The position numbers and the translations under genes were made by a program. Shown here piece by piece: positions 50,044 to 58,860 of a stretch of DNA of 64,000 bases. Source of the DNA: Pseudoflavonifractor phocaeensis (GTDB taxonomy: Bacteria > Bacillota > Clostridia > Oscillospirales > Oscillospiraceae); the NCBI RefSeq assembly GCF_021531815.1, contig NZ_JADYUM010000003.1, forward strand, positions 1-64,000, given 5' to 3'. Numbering within the stretch: the first letter of the stretch is position 1; every line of letters starts with the position of its first letter. The notes under the pieces are model-generated. The model had not been told where the DNA came from and did no database searches. It saw only the letters and a list, made by a program, of their open reading frames with translations.

Positions 50044-50799
50044 TCATTTCACCAGCATGCTCATGTCGTACATGCCGGGGGCGGTGACGGCGGCCATGAA
50101 CTTGGCGGCCTCCAGGGCGCCCTGGGCGAAGATTTCCCGGGAAAGGGCGGTGTGTTTGATCTCCATGACCTCGTCGTGGCCGGCGAAGATGATCTCGTGC
50201 TCGCCCACGATGGTGCCGCCCCGGACGGCGGAAATGCCGATCTCCTTCTTGTCCCGGGGGTGGCGGACGGAGTGGCGCTCAAAGACGTACTCCGTCTCGT
50301 GGCCGCAGGCGGAAGCAGCGGCGTCGGCGATCATCAGGGCGGTGCCGCTGGGGGCGTCCACCTTCCGGCGGTGGTGCCGCTCCACGATCTCGATGTCATA
50401 GCTGTCCCCCAGGATGGAGGCGGCCTTCTTCACCAATTCCAGCAGCACGTTGATGCCCAGGGACATGTTGGCGGACCGGAAAATGGGCACCTCCAGGGCG
50501 GCGGCGCCCACCTGGGCCACCTGCTCAGGGGAGTAGCCGGTGGTGGCCAGCACCAGGGGAGTCTTGGTGGCCTTGCCGAAGGCCAGCAGGCCGTCCAGGG
50601 CGGCGGGGGAGGAGAAGTCGATCACGGCGTCGGCCTGGCCCTTGAACTGGTCGGGAGAGGAGAAGACGGGGAACTCCCGGTCAGTGGAACCCATGACGTC
50701 GAAGCCCGCCACAACCTCCACCTGGGGATCGGCGGCGCACAGGTCAGCCACCACCCGGCCCATATGGCCGTTGCAGCCGGAAATGATTATCTTCAGCAT
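50044..50799 (-). CDS. dapB: 4-hydroxy-tetrahydrodipicolinate reductase
   Basis: 251 residues. IIISGCNGHMGRVVADLCAA is the nucleotide loop. EIVERHHRRKVDAPSGTALM is the diagnostic substrate motif, with the catalytic His and Lys. The reaction is step 4 of lysine and diaminopimelate synthesis, using NAD(P)H. It is the last gene of asd-dapA-dapB, behind a lysine riboswitch. Confidence 0.95.
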   Translation of the reverse strand: MLKIIISGCNGHMGRVVADLCAADPQVEVVAGFDVMGSTDREFPVFSSPDQFKGQADAVIDFSSPAALDGLLAFGKATKTPLVLATTGYSPEQVAQVGAAALEVPIFRSANMSLGINVLLELVKKAASILGDSYDIEIVERHHRRKVDAPSGTALMIADAAASACGHETEYVFERHSVRHPRDKKEIGISAVRGGTIVGEHEIIFAGHDEVMEIKHTALSREIFAQGALEAAKFMAAVTAPGMYDMSMLVK

Positions 50800-50815
50800 A
50801 AAAAGACCTCCAGTT

Positions 50816-50846
50816 CAGAAAAGCCTCCAGTTCGGAGGCTTTTCTG
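50816..50846 (-). promoter_or_regulatory. hairpin between dapA and dapB
   Basis: Perfect 13-bp stem CAGAAAAGCCTCC / GGAGGCTTTTCTG. The minus-strand end has only TTTTCTGAA, so it is a weak terminator or an RNA-processing or stability element. It would lower dapB relative to dapA. Confidence 0.5.
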
Positions 50847-50848
50847 TC

Positions 50849-51739
50849 TTACTTCAACAGTCCCATCCGCTCCATGGAGGCGCGCAGGACAGCCAGGTTC
50901 TTGTCGGAGATGTCGCACAGGGGCAGGCGCAGGGGGCCGGCCTCCATGCCCATCAGGTTCATGGCTGCCTTGACGGGGATGGGGTTGACCTCACAGAACA
51001 GAGCGTCGATCAGGTCCATGTACTGGATCTGGAGCTTGGAGGCCTCCTCAAAGTTGCCCTCCAGGCACAGGTGGCTCATCTTCACCATCACCTCGGGGGC
51101 GATGTTGGACACCACGGAGATGACGCCCTTGGCGCCCAGGGACATCATGGGCACCACCTGGTCGTCGTTGCCGGACCAGATGTAGAAGTCCTCGGGGCAG
51201 ATGCAGCGGGTGTGGGCCAGGAGGGAGAAGTTGCCGCTGGCCTCCTTGACGCCGTTGATCTTGGGGTTCTCGGAGAGCACCTTGTAGGTGTCGGCGGTGA
51301 AGGAGACGCCGGTGCGGCTGGGCACGTTGTACAGGATGATGGGCAGCTCGGTGCGCTCGGCGATGTACTCATAGTGCTTGATAAGGCCGGTCTGGCTAGC
51401 CTTGTTGTAGTAGGGGGTGACCAGCAGGGCGGCGTCGGCGCCGGAGTCCTGGGCGTGCTGGGTCAGGTAGACGGCGGCGGAGGTGTCGTTGCTGCCGGAG
51501 CCGGCGATGACCTTCACCCGGTGGTCCACCCGCTTGACGCAGAAGTCCACGGCGGCGATGTGCTCCCGGATGGACATGGTGGCGGACTCGCCGGTGGTGC
51601 CGCAGACACAGACCGCGTCCACGCCGGCGGCGATCTGGGCGTCGATCAGGCGGCCGAAGGCGTCGTAGTTGATATTGCCGTTCTGGTCAAAGGGGGTGGC
51701 CAGAGCGGGGCAGGAGCCGGTAAATACGGGGTTTCTCAT
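50849..51739 (-). CDS. dapA: 4-hydroxy-tetrahydrodipicolinate synthase
   Basis: 296 residues. VCGTTGESATMSIREH, GSGSNDTSAAVYLTQ, YNVPSRTGVSF (Tyr) and INGVKEASGNFSLL (Schiff-base Lys) are the family motifs. It condenses pyruvate with aspartate semialdehyde at the branch to lysine and diaminopimelate. It begins 38 bases after asd. Confidence 0.95.
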   Translation of the reverse strand: MRNPVFTGSCPALATPFDQNGNINYDAFGRLIDAQIAAGVDAVCVCGTTGESATMSIREHIAAVDFCVKRVDHRVKVIAGSGSNDTSAAVYLTQHAQDSGADAALLVTPYYNKASQTGLIKHYEYIAERTELPIILYNVPSRTGVSFTADTYKVLSENPKINGVKEASGNFSLLAHTRCICPEDFYIWSGNDDQVVPMMSLGAKGVISVVSNIAPEVMVKMSHLCLEGNFEEASKLQIQYMDLIDALFCEVNPIPVKAAMNLMGMEAGPLRLPLCDISDKNLAVLRASMERMGLLK

Positions 51740-51777
51740 GGAACATGCACCCTTTCTTCAAATTAGATCAAAACCAA

Positions 51778-52866
51778 TCACTTGTGGTCGATGTAGCCCT
51801 CGGCGCACAGCAGCTCGGCCAGCAGGACGGCGCCGCCGGCGGCTCCCCGGAGGGTGTTGTGGGCCAGACCCACGAACTTGTAGTCATACTGGGTGTCGGG
51901 ACGCAGGCGGCCCATGGAGACGGCCATGCCGCCCTCCAGCTCCCGGTCCAGCTTGGCCTGGGGACGGTCAGGCTCCTCAAAGTAGTGGATGAACTGCTTG
52001 GGGGCGGAGGGCAGCTCTAGCTCCTGGGCGCGGCCCTTGAAGTTGGCCCACTCCTCCTTGATGGTCTCCATGGAGGGGGCCTCCCCCTTGAAGGAGACAA
52101 AGACGGCGGCGGTGTGGCCGTCGGACACGGGGACGCGGAGGCACTGGGCGGTGATGGCGGGGCCCTCGGCCTTGACGATCTTGCCGTCCTCCACATGGCC
52201 CCAGACCTTCAGGGGCTCCTGCTCGCTCTTCTCCTCCTCGCCGCCGATATAGGGGATCAGGTTGTCGATCATCTCGGGCCAGCGCTCAAAGGTCTTGCCG
52301 GCGCCGGAGATGGCCTGGTAGGTGCACACCAGCACCTTGTCCACCCCGTACTTCAGCAGGGGATGGATGGCGGGGGCGTAGGCCTGGATGGAGCAGTTGG
52401 ACTTGACGGCGATGAAGCCCCGCTTGGTGCCCAGGCGCTTGCGCTGGGCGGGGATGACATCCAGGTGCTGGGGGTTCATCTCGGGCACCACCATGGGCAC
52501 GTCCTCGGTCCAGCGGTGGGCGGAGTTGTTGGACACCACGGGGCACTCGGCCTTGGCGTACTTCTCCTCCAGGGCGCGGATCTCGTCCTTCTTCATGTCC
52601 ACGGCGCAGAACACGAAGTCCACCAGAGAAGCGATCTTCTCCACGTCGGCCTGGGCGTCCATGACCACGATGCCCTTGGCCTCCTCAGGGATGGGCTTGG
52701 TCATGGCCCAGCGGCCGGAGACGGCCTCTTCATAGGTCTTGCCGGCGCTGCGGGGGCTGGCGGCAATGACGGTGAGCTGGAACCAGGGATGGTTCTCCAT
52801 CAAGGTAACGAACCGCTGTCCCACCATGCCGGTCCCGCCGATCACGCCTACTTTATACTTTTCCAT
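51778..52866 (-). CDS. asd: aspartate-semialdehyde dehydrogenase
   Basis: 362 residues. VGVIGGTGMVGQRFVTLMEN (NADP site), VVSNNSAHRW, AVKSNCSIQAYAPAI (catalytic Cys) and RVPVSDGHTAAVF (His) are clear. The SNCSIQ form and length match the fungal/archaeal-like branch also found in Clostridia. It is the first gene of the operon behind the lysine riboswitch. Confidence 0.93.
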   Translation of the reverse strand: MEKYKVGVIGGTGMVGQRFVTLMENHPWFQLTVIAASPRSAGKTYEEAVSGRWAMTKPIPEEAKGIVVMDAQADVEKIASLVDFVFCAVDMKKDEIRALEEKYAKAECPVVSNNSAHRWTEDVPMVVPEMNPQHLDVIPAQRKRLGTKRGFIAVKSNCSIQAYAPAIHPLLKYGVDKVLVCTYQAISGAGKTFERWPEMIDNLIPYIGGEEEKSEQEPLKVWGHVEDGKIVKAEGPAITAQCLRVPVSDGHTAAVFVSFKGEAPSMETIKEEWANFKGRAQELELPSAPKQFIHYFEEPDRPQAKLDRELEGGMAVSMGRLRPDTQYDYKFVGLAHNTLRGAAGGAVLLAELLCAEGYIDHK

Positions 52867-53024
52867 TTTTACTTACCTCCAATTGGTGTTCATAGTCAAA
52901 AGCACGCGGTCCGCGGCGGCGGACAGGGACCCGCCCCGGTAAGGGAACCAGCTCTTTTTGACTATATGACCTGACTAAAAATTTCATGTGTCCGCCTCGC
53001 GGACATGGGGCAAAGGGAAAAAAT

Positions 53025-53054
53025 AAATCAGCGGCTTTTCAAGCGGCTGATTTT
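53025..53054 (-). terminator. riboswitch terminator
   Basis: On the minus strand AAATCAGCC(G)CTT / AAG(C)CGCTGATTT, with one internal mismatch, is followed by ATTTTTT. It is the expression platform of the lysine riboswitch. Confidence 0.75.
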
Positions 53055-53059
53055 GTACT

Positions 53060-53290
53060 ATAATGTCGACTGAGGGCTTTCCGGGGCAGCCGGCAAAATA
53101 TTCACAAAAGCAGACAGCGCTCCATCAGGCGGCCCCCTGATGACAGTCGCATGGCTCTTAACCAGACGACCAGAGCCTTCTCCACCGGCGGAGGGACCCT
53201 TCGGCGGCTTTCCCTTTCCACATGGCTGACGCGGGGACCGGTCCCCTGGCCATGCTTACTGATGTAAGCCGCGACCTCTATCCTGCATAG
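53060..53290 (-). promoter_or_regulatory. lysine riboswitch (L box)
   Basis: On the minus strand the element contains GGATAGAGGTCGCGGCTTAC.., then CATCAGTAA, GGGAAAGCCGCCGAAGG and GGTGGAGAAGGCTCTGGTCG, the conserved core of L-box aptamers. Lysine binding should favour the downstream terminator and switch off asd-dapA-dapB. Confidence 0.88.
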
Positions 53291-53299
53291 TTTGAATTA

Positions 53300-53328
53300 A
53301 TCCTATCATTTTTCAGATAAGGTGTCAA
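53300..53328 (-). promoter_or_regulatory. promoter of the asd-dapA-dapB operon
   Basis: On the minus strand TTGACA (53328-53323), a 17-base spacer and TAGGAT (53305-53300), just ahead of the riboswitch. Confidence 0.8.
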
Positions 53329-53368
53329 TAGAGCAAAACTGTGCGAAACGTAAGAAATGGAGTTGACC

Positions 53369-55168
53369 ATGAGAAAAAGATTTATGCAGCTTGCCGCTGT
53401 CCTCCTTGCGGCCACATTGTCCATCCCTACTGTCTGGGCAGGACGCACAAACGACAGGGGAGAGACCATGATCCGGGTGGGTCTGGCCTCCTCCAGCAGC
53501 CACAATTCCACGGGGGAGCTTGCCTGCGCCCAACTGCAGAACAACACGGGATACGGCGAGGGCTTCCGTTTCGGTTACTATGACAGTGATATGAATTTTG
53601 TGGAGCTGGGCCGCACCGGGCGGGAAGTCACCCAGGTGGCGGTGCTCAAGACCCAGAACATGTATTACGGATACGACTCCTCCGCGGGGAAATACACGTA
53701 TTTCGATTCCGACACCGGCGGCCTTTCGGTGGGCTGCTACCACATCCAGATCCCCGGCTCTTACATGACCTATGAGGACGCGGCGGCGGACGCGGAGATC
53801 TACGGCGGCTTCGTGGCCTGGATCGGCGGGGAATACCAGGTCCGGGTGGGGGCCTACCTGAGCAAGGAGGGGGCGGAGGGCGCCCTGGCCTCCATGTCCC
53901 AGGGGACCATCGTAGGCACCAGCTCCTACGGCGTCAGCGTGGTGGAGACGGGCACCGACCGCATCCTGTTCCAGTTTGACGGGGGCAAGGACCAGGCCCT
54001 GGGCATTCTCCCCGACGTGACGGAGGCGGAGGACGCGCGCACCTGGTTCTCCGGCTTCAAATACCGGGGCGGCTTTACTTACCAGCGCCTCACCGGCGGA
54101 AACCTGACGGTGGTCAACGTGGTGGAGCTGGAGGACTATGTGAAGGGTGTGGTCTGCTATGAGATGGGCCGGGAGTGGCCCCTGGAGGCCCTGAAGGCCC
54201 AGGCCATCTGCGCCCGGACCTACGCCCTGAGGCGGCTGAACTACCACGGCAGCCTGGGCTTTGACGTGTGCAACACCGACTACTGCCAGGTGTACCGGGG
54301 GGTGGGCAGCGGCCGCACCGACTACGGCCCCAGCGACATCAGCGACCAGGCGGTGGAGGAGACGGCGGGGGAGGTCCTCTGGTATCGGGACACCCTGGCG
54401 GACACCTTCTTCTCCTCCAGCCACGGGGGCGCCAGTGAGAGCGCCTATTATATCTGGGGCACCAACATGGAAAACTATCCCTACCTCTGCGGCGTGGAGG
54501 ACCCCTATGAGGAGACGGTGGCGGACAAGAACAGCTACTCCTCCTGGACGGTGAAGTACACCGCGTCGGAGCTGAGCAAACGGCTCCAGGGCTACGGCTA
54601 CGGCACCAACACCTCCATCGACCGCCTGGAGCTGACCTACTCGGAGCTTGGCAATGTGATCCAGGTGAAGGTCTGCTACACCAACGGTCAGAGCAACACC
54701 TTCACTCCCCGGACCAAGGTGGGAATCCGCTCGGCCTTTGGGGTGAACTCCATCCGCTTTACCGTCAACGGCCAGACGGTCCAGGCGGGGGGCGGAAGTT
54801 CGTCCTCCTCCACCGGCGGCGGCTACGCCATCAACGGCTCCGGCTCCCTTGCCAGCCTGGAGGGGCTGTACACCATCTCCGGCAGCGGGACCACGGAACA
54901 GGCGGGGGAGGAGCTGTACGTCATCTCTGGAACGGGACAGACCTCCAAGGCGGAGGAGAGTTCCGGTTCCGGCGAAACCACCGGCGGCACCAACCAGGGG
55001 GGCGGCACCGTCACCGTCTCCGGCAGCTCTTACGTGTTCAACGGCTCCGGCTGGGGCCACCAGGTGGGCATGAGCCAGTACGGCGCCAACGCCATGGCCC
55101 GGCTGGGCTTCTCTTACGACGAGATCGTGGAGTTTTATTTCCCCGGCACCCAGGTGGGGGACTACTGA
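53369..55168 (+). CDS. secreted SpoIID/LytB-domain protein
   Basis: 599 residues from ATG 53369, after TGGAG; an in-frame ATG 12 bases earlier is less well placed. A signal peptide (FMQLAAVLLAATLSIPTVWA) leads to a SPOR-like region. The SpoIID domain is about 245-370 (VVELEDYVKGVVCYEMGREW, ALKAQAICARTYALR). After a Gly/Ser/Thr-rich linker (about 475-550) comes GWGHQVGMSQYGANAMARLG, the end of the SpoIID fold. It is thus one SpoIID domain interrupted by a long low-complexity insert. SpoIID cuts denuded glycan strands during engulfment; this one may act on the cell wall generally. Confidence 0.85.
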   Translation: MRKRFMQLAAVLLAATLSIPTVWAGRTNDRGETMIRVGLASSSSHNSTGELACAQLQNNTGYGEGFRFGYYDSDMNFVELGRTGREVTQVAVLKTQNMYYGYDSSAGKYTYFDSDTGGLSVGCYHIQIPGSYMTYEDAAADAEIYGGFVAWIGGEYQVRVGAYLSKEGAEGALASMSQGTIVGTSSYGVSVVETGTDRILFQFDGGKDQALGILPDVTEAEDARTWFSGFKYRGGFTYQRLTGGNLTVVNVVELEDYVKGVVCYEMGREWPLEALKAQAICARTYALRRLNYHGSLGFDVCNTDYCQVYRGVGSGRTDYGPSDISDQAVEETAGEVLWYRDTLADTFFSSSHGGASESAYYIWGTNMENYPYLCGVEDPYEETVADKNSYSSWTVKYTASELSKRLQGYGYGTNTSIDRLELTYSELGNVIQVKVCYTNGQSNTFTPRTKVGIRSAFGVNSIRFTVNGQTVQAGGGSSSSSTGGGYAINGSGSLASLEGLYTISGSGTTEQAGEELYVISGTGQTSKAEESSGSGETTGGTNQGGGTVTVSGSSYVFNGSGWGHQVGMSQYGANAMARLGFSYDEIVEFYFPGTQVGDY

Positions 55169-55198
55169 TATATCACGGCAAGAAAGGCGTAATGAACA

Positions 55199-56248
55199 TT
55201 GAAGACCTCTGATTTTGACTTTTACCTCCCCGAGGAGCTGATCGCCCAGACCCCGCTGGAGCGGCGGGACGCCTCCCGGCTGCTCACCCTGGACAAGACC
55301 ACCGGCGCGGTGGGCCACCACCACTTCTACGACCTGCCCCAATTCCTGCGTCCGGGGGACTGTCTGGTGATGAACGACTCCCGGGTGCTCCCCGCACGGC
55401 TCATCGGCCACCGGCCCACCGGCGGGGCCTGCGAGGTCCTGCTCCTGGTGGACAAGGGGGAGGGCCTGTGGGAGTGCCTGGTCCGCCCGGGGCGAAAGCT
55501 GAAGCCCGGCGCCCAGGTCATCTTCGGGGAGGGCCAGCTCACCGCCACCATCGAAGCGGAGGTGGAGGACGGCAAGCGGCTGGTCCGGTTCCACTACCAG
55601 GGCATTTTCCTGGAGATCCTGGAGCAGCTGGGCAAGATGCCCCTGCCGCCCTATATCAAGGCGGAGCTCCAGGACCAGGAGCGCTACCAGACCGTCTACT
55701 CCAAGGTGGTGGGCTCCGCCGCCGCCCCCACCGCCGGACTCCATTTCACCCCGGAGCTGCTGCGTCAGATCCGGGAGATGGGTGTAAAGGAGTGTTACGT
55801 TACACTCCATGTGGGCCTTGGCACCTTCCGCCCGGTGAAGGCGGAGGACATTCAGGACCACGAGATGCACTCAGAGTTCTGCCAGATCAGCCAGGAGACG
55901 GCGGACATCATCAACGAGACGAAGCGGAACGGAGGAAGGGTCATCTGCGTGGGCACCACCTCCTGCCGCACCATCGAGTCCTTCGCCGCCGAGGACGGCA
56001 CCATGACCGCCCGTTCCGGCTGGACCAACATCTTCATCTACCCGGGCTACAAATTCAAGGTGCTGGACGCCCTGGTCACCAATTTCCACCTGCCCCAGTC
56101 CACCCTGATCATGCTGGTATCTGCCCTGGCGGGGCGGGAGCATGTGCTGGCCGCCTATGAGGAGGCGGTGCGGGAGCGGTACCGCTTTTTCTCCTTCGGC
56201 GACGCCATGTTCATCGCCGACGGCCTGGAAAAGGAGGCGCGGCCATGA
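55199..56248 (+). CDS. queA: tRNA ribosyltransferase-isomerase QueA
   Basis: 349 residues from TTG 55199, after [59 protein letters not shown] and [20 protein letters not shown] are family hallmarks. It transfers and rearranges ribose from S-adenosylmethionine to make epoxyqueuosine in tRNA. It is clustered with tgt. Confidence 0.95.
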   Translation: MKTSDFDFYLPEELIAQTPLERRDASRLLTLDKTTGAVGHHHFYDLPQFLRPGDCLVMNDSRVLPARLIGHRPTGGACEVLLLVDKGEGLWECLVRPGRKLKPGAQVIFGEGQLTATIEAEVEDGKRLVRFHYQGIFLEILEQLGKMPLPPYIKAELQDQERYQTVYSKVVGSAAAPTAGLHFTPELLRQIREMGVKECYVTLHVGLGTFRPVKAEDIQDHEMHSEFCQISQETADIINETKRNGGRVICVGTTSCRTIESFAAEDGTMTARSGWTNIFIYPGYKFKVLDALVTNFHLPQSTLIMLVSALAGREHVLAAYEEAVRERYRFFSFGDAMFIADGLEKEARP

Positions 56249-56517
56249 GCGAGCTGACCGGCCTGCCCAACATCGGCCCGGAGCTGGCCCGCCTGCTGGA
56301 GGAGGCGGACATCCACGACCCGGAGACCCTGCGGGCGGTTGGGACGGAGGGGGCCTTTCTGCGGCTGAAGGCCCGGGACCCCTCCGCCTGCTTCCACAAG
56401 CTCACCGCCCTGGAGGGGGCGGTCCAGGGGGTGCGGAAGACCCAGCTGGATCCGGAGCGCAAAGAGGAACTGCGCCGGTTTTTCCGGGACTGTTCCGGGA
56501 AAAAATCGAGGGAATAA
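56245..56517 (+). CDS. TfoX C-terminal-domain-like protein
   Basis: 90 residues, starting by a 4-base overlap with que[21 protein letters not shown], then [20 protein letters not shown], is the helix-hairpin-helix form of the TfoX C-terminal domain. Small proteins of this type are common and mostly uncharacterised. A link to queuosine synthesis is only positional. Confidence 0.75.
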   Translation: MSELTGLPNIGPELARLLEEADIHDPETLRAVGTEGAFLRLKARDPSACFHKLTALEGAVQGVRKTQLDPERKEELRRFFRDCSGKKSRE

Positions 56518-56529
56518 GGAGAACTGTCT

Positions 56530-57672
56530 GTGTTTGAAGTGATCAAAACCGAGGGAAAGGCCCGCCGGGGCGTGTTCACCTGCCCCCATGGCACCGCCCA
56601 GACCCCGGTGTTTATGAACGTGGGCACCCAGGGGGCCATCAAGGGGGCGGTGTCCGCCCACGACCTGAAGGACATCGGCTGTCAGATCGAGCTGTCCAAC
56701 ACCTATCATCTCCACCTGCGCCCCGGAGACGGGGTGGTGCGCCAGATGGGCGGCCTCCACAAGTTCATGGACTGGGACGGCCCCATGCTCACCGACAGCG
56801 GCGGCTTCCAGGTGTTCTCCCTGTCCGGCCTGCGGAAGATCAAGGAGGAGGGGGTCACCTTCGCCTCCCACATCGACGGCCGCCGCATCTTCATGGGACC
56901 CGAGGAGTCCATGCAGATCCAGTCCAACCTGGGCAGCGACATCGCCATGGCCTTCGACGAGTGCGTGGAGAACCCCTCGCCCCGGGAGTACGTCCAGCAG
57001 TCCTGCGAGCGGACCGTCCGCTGGCTGGAGCGGTGCATCGCGGAGCATGAACGGCTCAACGCCCAGCCCGGCTGTGTCAATCCCGGCCAGATGCTCTTCG
57101 GCATCAACCAGGGCGGGACCTACCCGGACATCCGGGTGTGGCACATGGAGGAGATCGCCAAGCTGAACTGCGACGGCTACGCCATCGGCGGTCTGGCGGT
57201 GGGGGAGCCCACCCAGGTGATGTACGACATTATCGACGCAGTGGAGCCCCACATGCCCCAGGACAAACCCCGCTACCTCATGGGCGTGGGCACTCCGTCC
57301 AATATCATCGAGGCGGTGGCCCGGGGCGTGGACTTCTTCGACTGCGTCATGCCCGCCCGGAACGCCCGCCACGGCAAGCTGTACACTTGGGAGGGCACCA
57401 TCAACCTGAAAAACGAGAAGTACAAGCTGGATCCCCGGCCCATCGACCCCACCTGCACCTGTCCCGCCTGCGCCTCTTTCTCCCGGGCCTACCTGCGCCA
57501 CCTGTTCACGGCGGGGGAGATGCTGGCCATGCGCCTGGCGGTGCTCCACAACCTGCACTTTTATAACGAGCTCATGGCCCGCATCCGGGAGGCTCTGGAC
57601 CAGGGCACCTTTGAAGACTTCCGCCGCCGGTATTCCGGGGTGCTGGACCGGCCCGTCCAGGAAGCAAAATGA
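56530..57672 (+). CDS. tgt: tRNA-guanine transglycosylase
   Basis: 380 residues from GTG 56530, after AAGGAG. MLTDSGGFQVFSLSGL (with the active-site Asp), YAIGGLAVGEP, GVDFFDCVMPARNARHG (nucleophile Asp) and the zinc ligands CTCPACASF with a later His are complete. It swaps guanine 34 for preQ1 in tRNAs with GUN anticodons, before QueA acts. Confidence 0.95.
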   Translation: MFEVIKTEGKARRGVFTCPHGTAQTPVFMNVGTQGAIKGAVSAHDLKDIGCQIELSNTYHLHLRPGDGVVRQMGGLHKFMDWDGPMLTDSGGFQVFSLSGLRKIKEEGVTFASHIDGRRIFMGPEESMQIQSNLGSDIAMAFDECVENPSPREYVQQSCERTVRWLERCIAEHERLNAQPGCVNPGQMLFGINQGGTYPDIRVWHMEEIAKLNCDGYAIGGLAVGEPTQVMYDIIDAVEPHMPQDKPRYLMGVGTPSNIIEAVARGVDFFDCVMPARNARHGKLYTWEGTINLKNEKYKLDPRPIDPTCTCPACASFSRAYLRHLFTAGEMLAMRLAVLHNLHFYNELMARIREALDQGTFEDFRRRYSGVLDRPVQEAK

Positions 57673-57783
57673 AAAGAGACGGGGGAATTTGACAAAAAGG
57701 CTTGTCAAGAAACCCTATAACCGCTATAATAGTAGAAACGCGTCCAGCAAAATGCTGACAGACGACTTTTGGAGGGAACTACT

Positions 57784-58059
57784 TTGGAATCTATTATTTT
57801 GCTTGTCCTTATGTTCGCCATGCTCTACTTCTTCATGATCCGCCCCGAGAATAAGCGGAAGAAGGAAGCGGAGAACCTGCGCAACTCCCTGGTCGTGGGT
57901 GATGAGATCACCAGCATCGGCGGCATCACCGGCACCGTCTGCGCCGTGAAGGAGAACACCATCGTCATCGAGACCGGCGCCGACCGCGTCCGTATCGAGC
58001 TGACCAAGTGGGCTGTCTCCAGCAAGAACGCCAAGGCCGGCGAGCAGGCAAGTAAGTAA
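57784..58059 (+). CDS. yajC: YajC, Sec translocon accessory protein
   Basis: 91 residues from TTG 57784; an earlier TTG lies in the ribosome site TTGGAGGG. One N-terminal span (IILLVLMFAMLYFFMIRPE) with the typical MIRPENKRKKE, then VVGDEITSIGGITGTV. It associates with SecDF-YidC. It follows tgt, the common bacterial order. Confidence 0.92.
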   Translation: MESIILLVLMFAMLYFFMIRPENKRKKEAENLRNSLVVGDEITSIGGITGTVCAVKENTIVIETGADRVRIELTKWAVSSKNAKAGEQASK

Positions 58060-58076
58060 AAAACAGGACATGAAAC

Positions 58077-58122
58077 ATACCCTCCCCGCATAGGTTTTGA
58101 CAGAAGCCATGGGGGAGGGTAT
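58077..58122 (+). promoter_or_regulatory. hairpin covering the ribosome site of the next gene
   Basis: ATACCCTCCCC (58077-58087) pairs perfectly with GGGGAGGGTAT (58112-58122), which contains the GGGAGGG ribosome site for ATG 58127. It could limit translation or act as a terminator (TATTGTT follows). Confidence 0.6.
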
Positions 58123-58126
58123 TGTT

Positions 58127-58555
58127 ATGAAAAAACGGGACAGACGTCCGGAGGAGACGGGCGGACAGTGGATCGACGCCCTGTGTGACCTGCTGAAGGG
58201 GGGCGCGCTGGCCGGGCTGGCGGCTATCCTGTCCCTGCTCCTGTGCGCGGTTCTGGTGTCCGCCGGGCTGCTGCGGGAGCGGTGGATGGAGGGGGCGGTG
58301 CTGGCGGTCTGCGTTCTGGGGGCTATGACCGGCGGCCTGTACGCGGCCCGGCGGATCGGCCGCAGGACCCTGCTGGTGGGCCTGGGGGTGGGCGCCGTGC
58401 TGTTCCTGCTGCTGCTGACGGCGGGGCTGCTGGCCTATGACACCGCCTCGGTGGACCAGGGCGGGGCGGGGCTGCTGTGCGCCTGCCTGTGCGGCGGAGG
58501 CATCGCGGGACTGCTGGGCAGCGGCGGCGCCTCCAAGAAAAAACGCAGAAGATGA
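58127..58555 (+). CDS. TIGR04086-type membrane protein
   Basis: 142 residues from ATG 58127. Four helices (about 22-42, 50-70, 80-100 and 112-130) with a basic N-terminus and a KKKRRR tail. In Clostridia a protein of this size regularly lies between yajC and the SCIFF genes. Function unknown. Confidence 0.75.
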   Translation: MKKRDRRPEETGGQWIDALCDLLKGGALAGLAAILSLLLCAVLVSAGLLRERWMEGAVLAVCVLGAMTGGLYAARRIGRRTLLVGLGVGAVLFLLLLTAGLLAYDTASVDQGGAGLLCACLCGGGIAGLLGSGGASKKKRRR

Positions 58556-58637
58556 TTGAAATGGAAAAAGTTCTGTGTTATAATAGTTATAATCTATGCG
58601 GGGCCCGCGCTCCGCGATCAATCAGGAGGAGATACCA

Positions 58638-58778
58638 ATGAAGCATATCCAGACTCTCAATGGCGCCACTCTGAAGGCCAGCGCCGCCAAGGGCGGCTGC
58701 GGCGAGTGCCAGACCTCTTGCCAGTCCGCCTGCAAGACTTCCTGCACCGTTGCCAACCAGAAGTGCGAGAACCAGTAA
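58638..58778 (+). CDS. scfA: SCIFF precursor peptide
   Basis: 46 residues from ATG 58638, after AGGAGGAG. The C-terminal half has six cysteines (CGECQTSCQSACKTSCTV, then KCEN) in the 'six cysteines in forty-five' pattern. It is the substrate of the radical-SAM enzyme encoded 82 bases downstream, which forms a Cys-to-Thr thioether. SCIFF is near-universal in Clostridia; its role is unknown. Confidence 0.95.
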   Translation: MKHIQTLNGATLKASAAKGGCGECQTSCQSACKTSCTVANQKCENQ

Positions 58779-58794
58779 TATAAATCAGCGCTTA

Positions 58795-58822
58795 AAAAGG
58801 GTAGGCGTCAGCCTGCCCTTTT
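58795..58822 (+). terminator. attenuating hairpin between scfA and scfB
   Basis: AAAAGGGTAGGC / GCCTGCCCTTTT (one G-U) ends in TTTTCC. It should keep the peptide in excess of the enzyme. Confidence 0.7.
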
Positions 58823-58860
58823 CCTATGTCAGATAGACGCAACGGAAAGGACGTTTCAAG

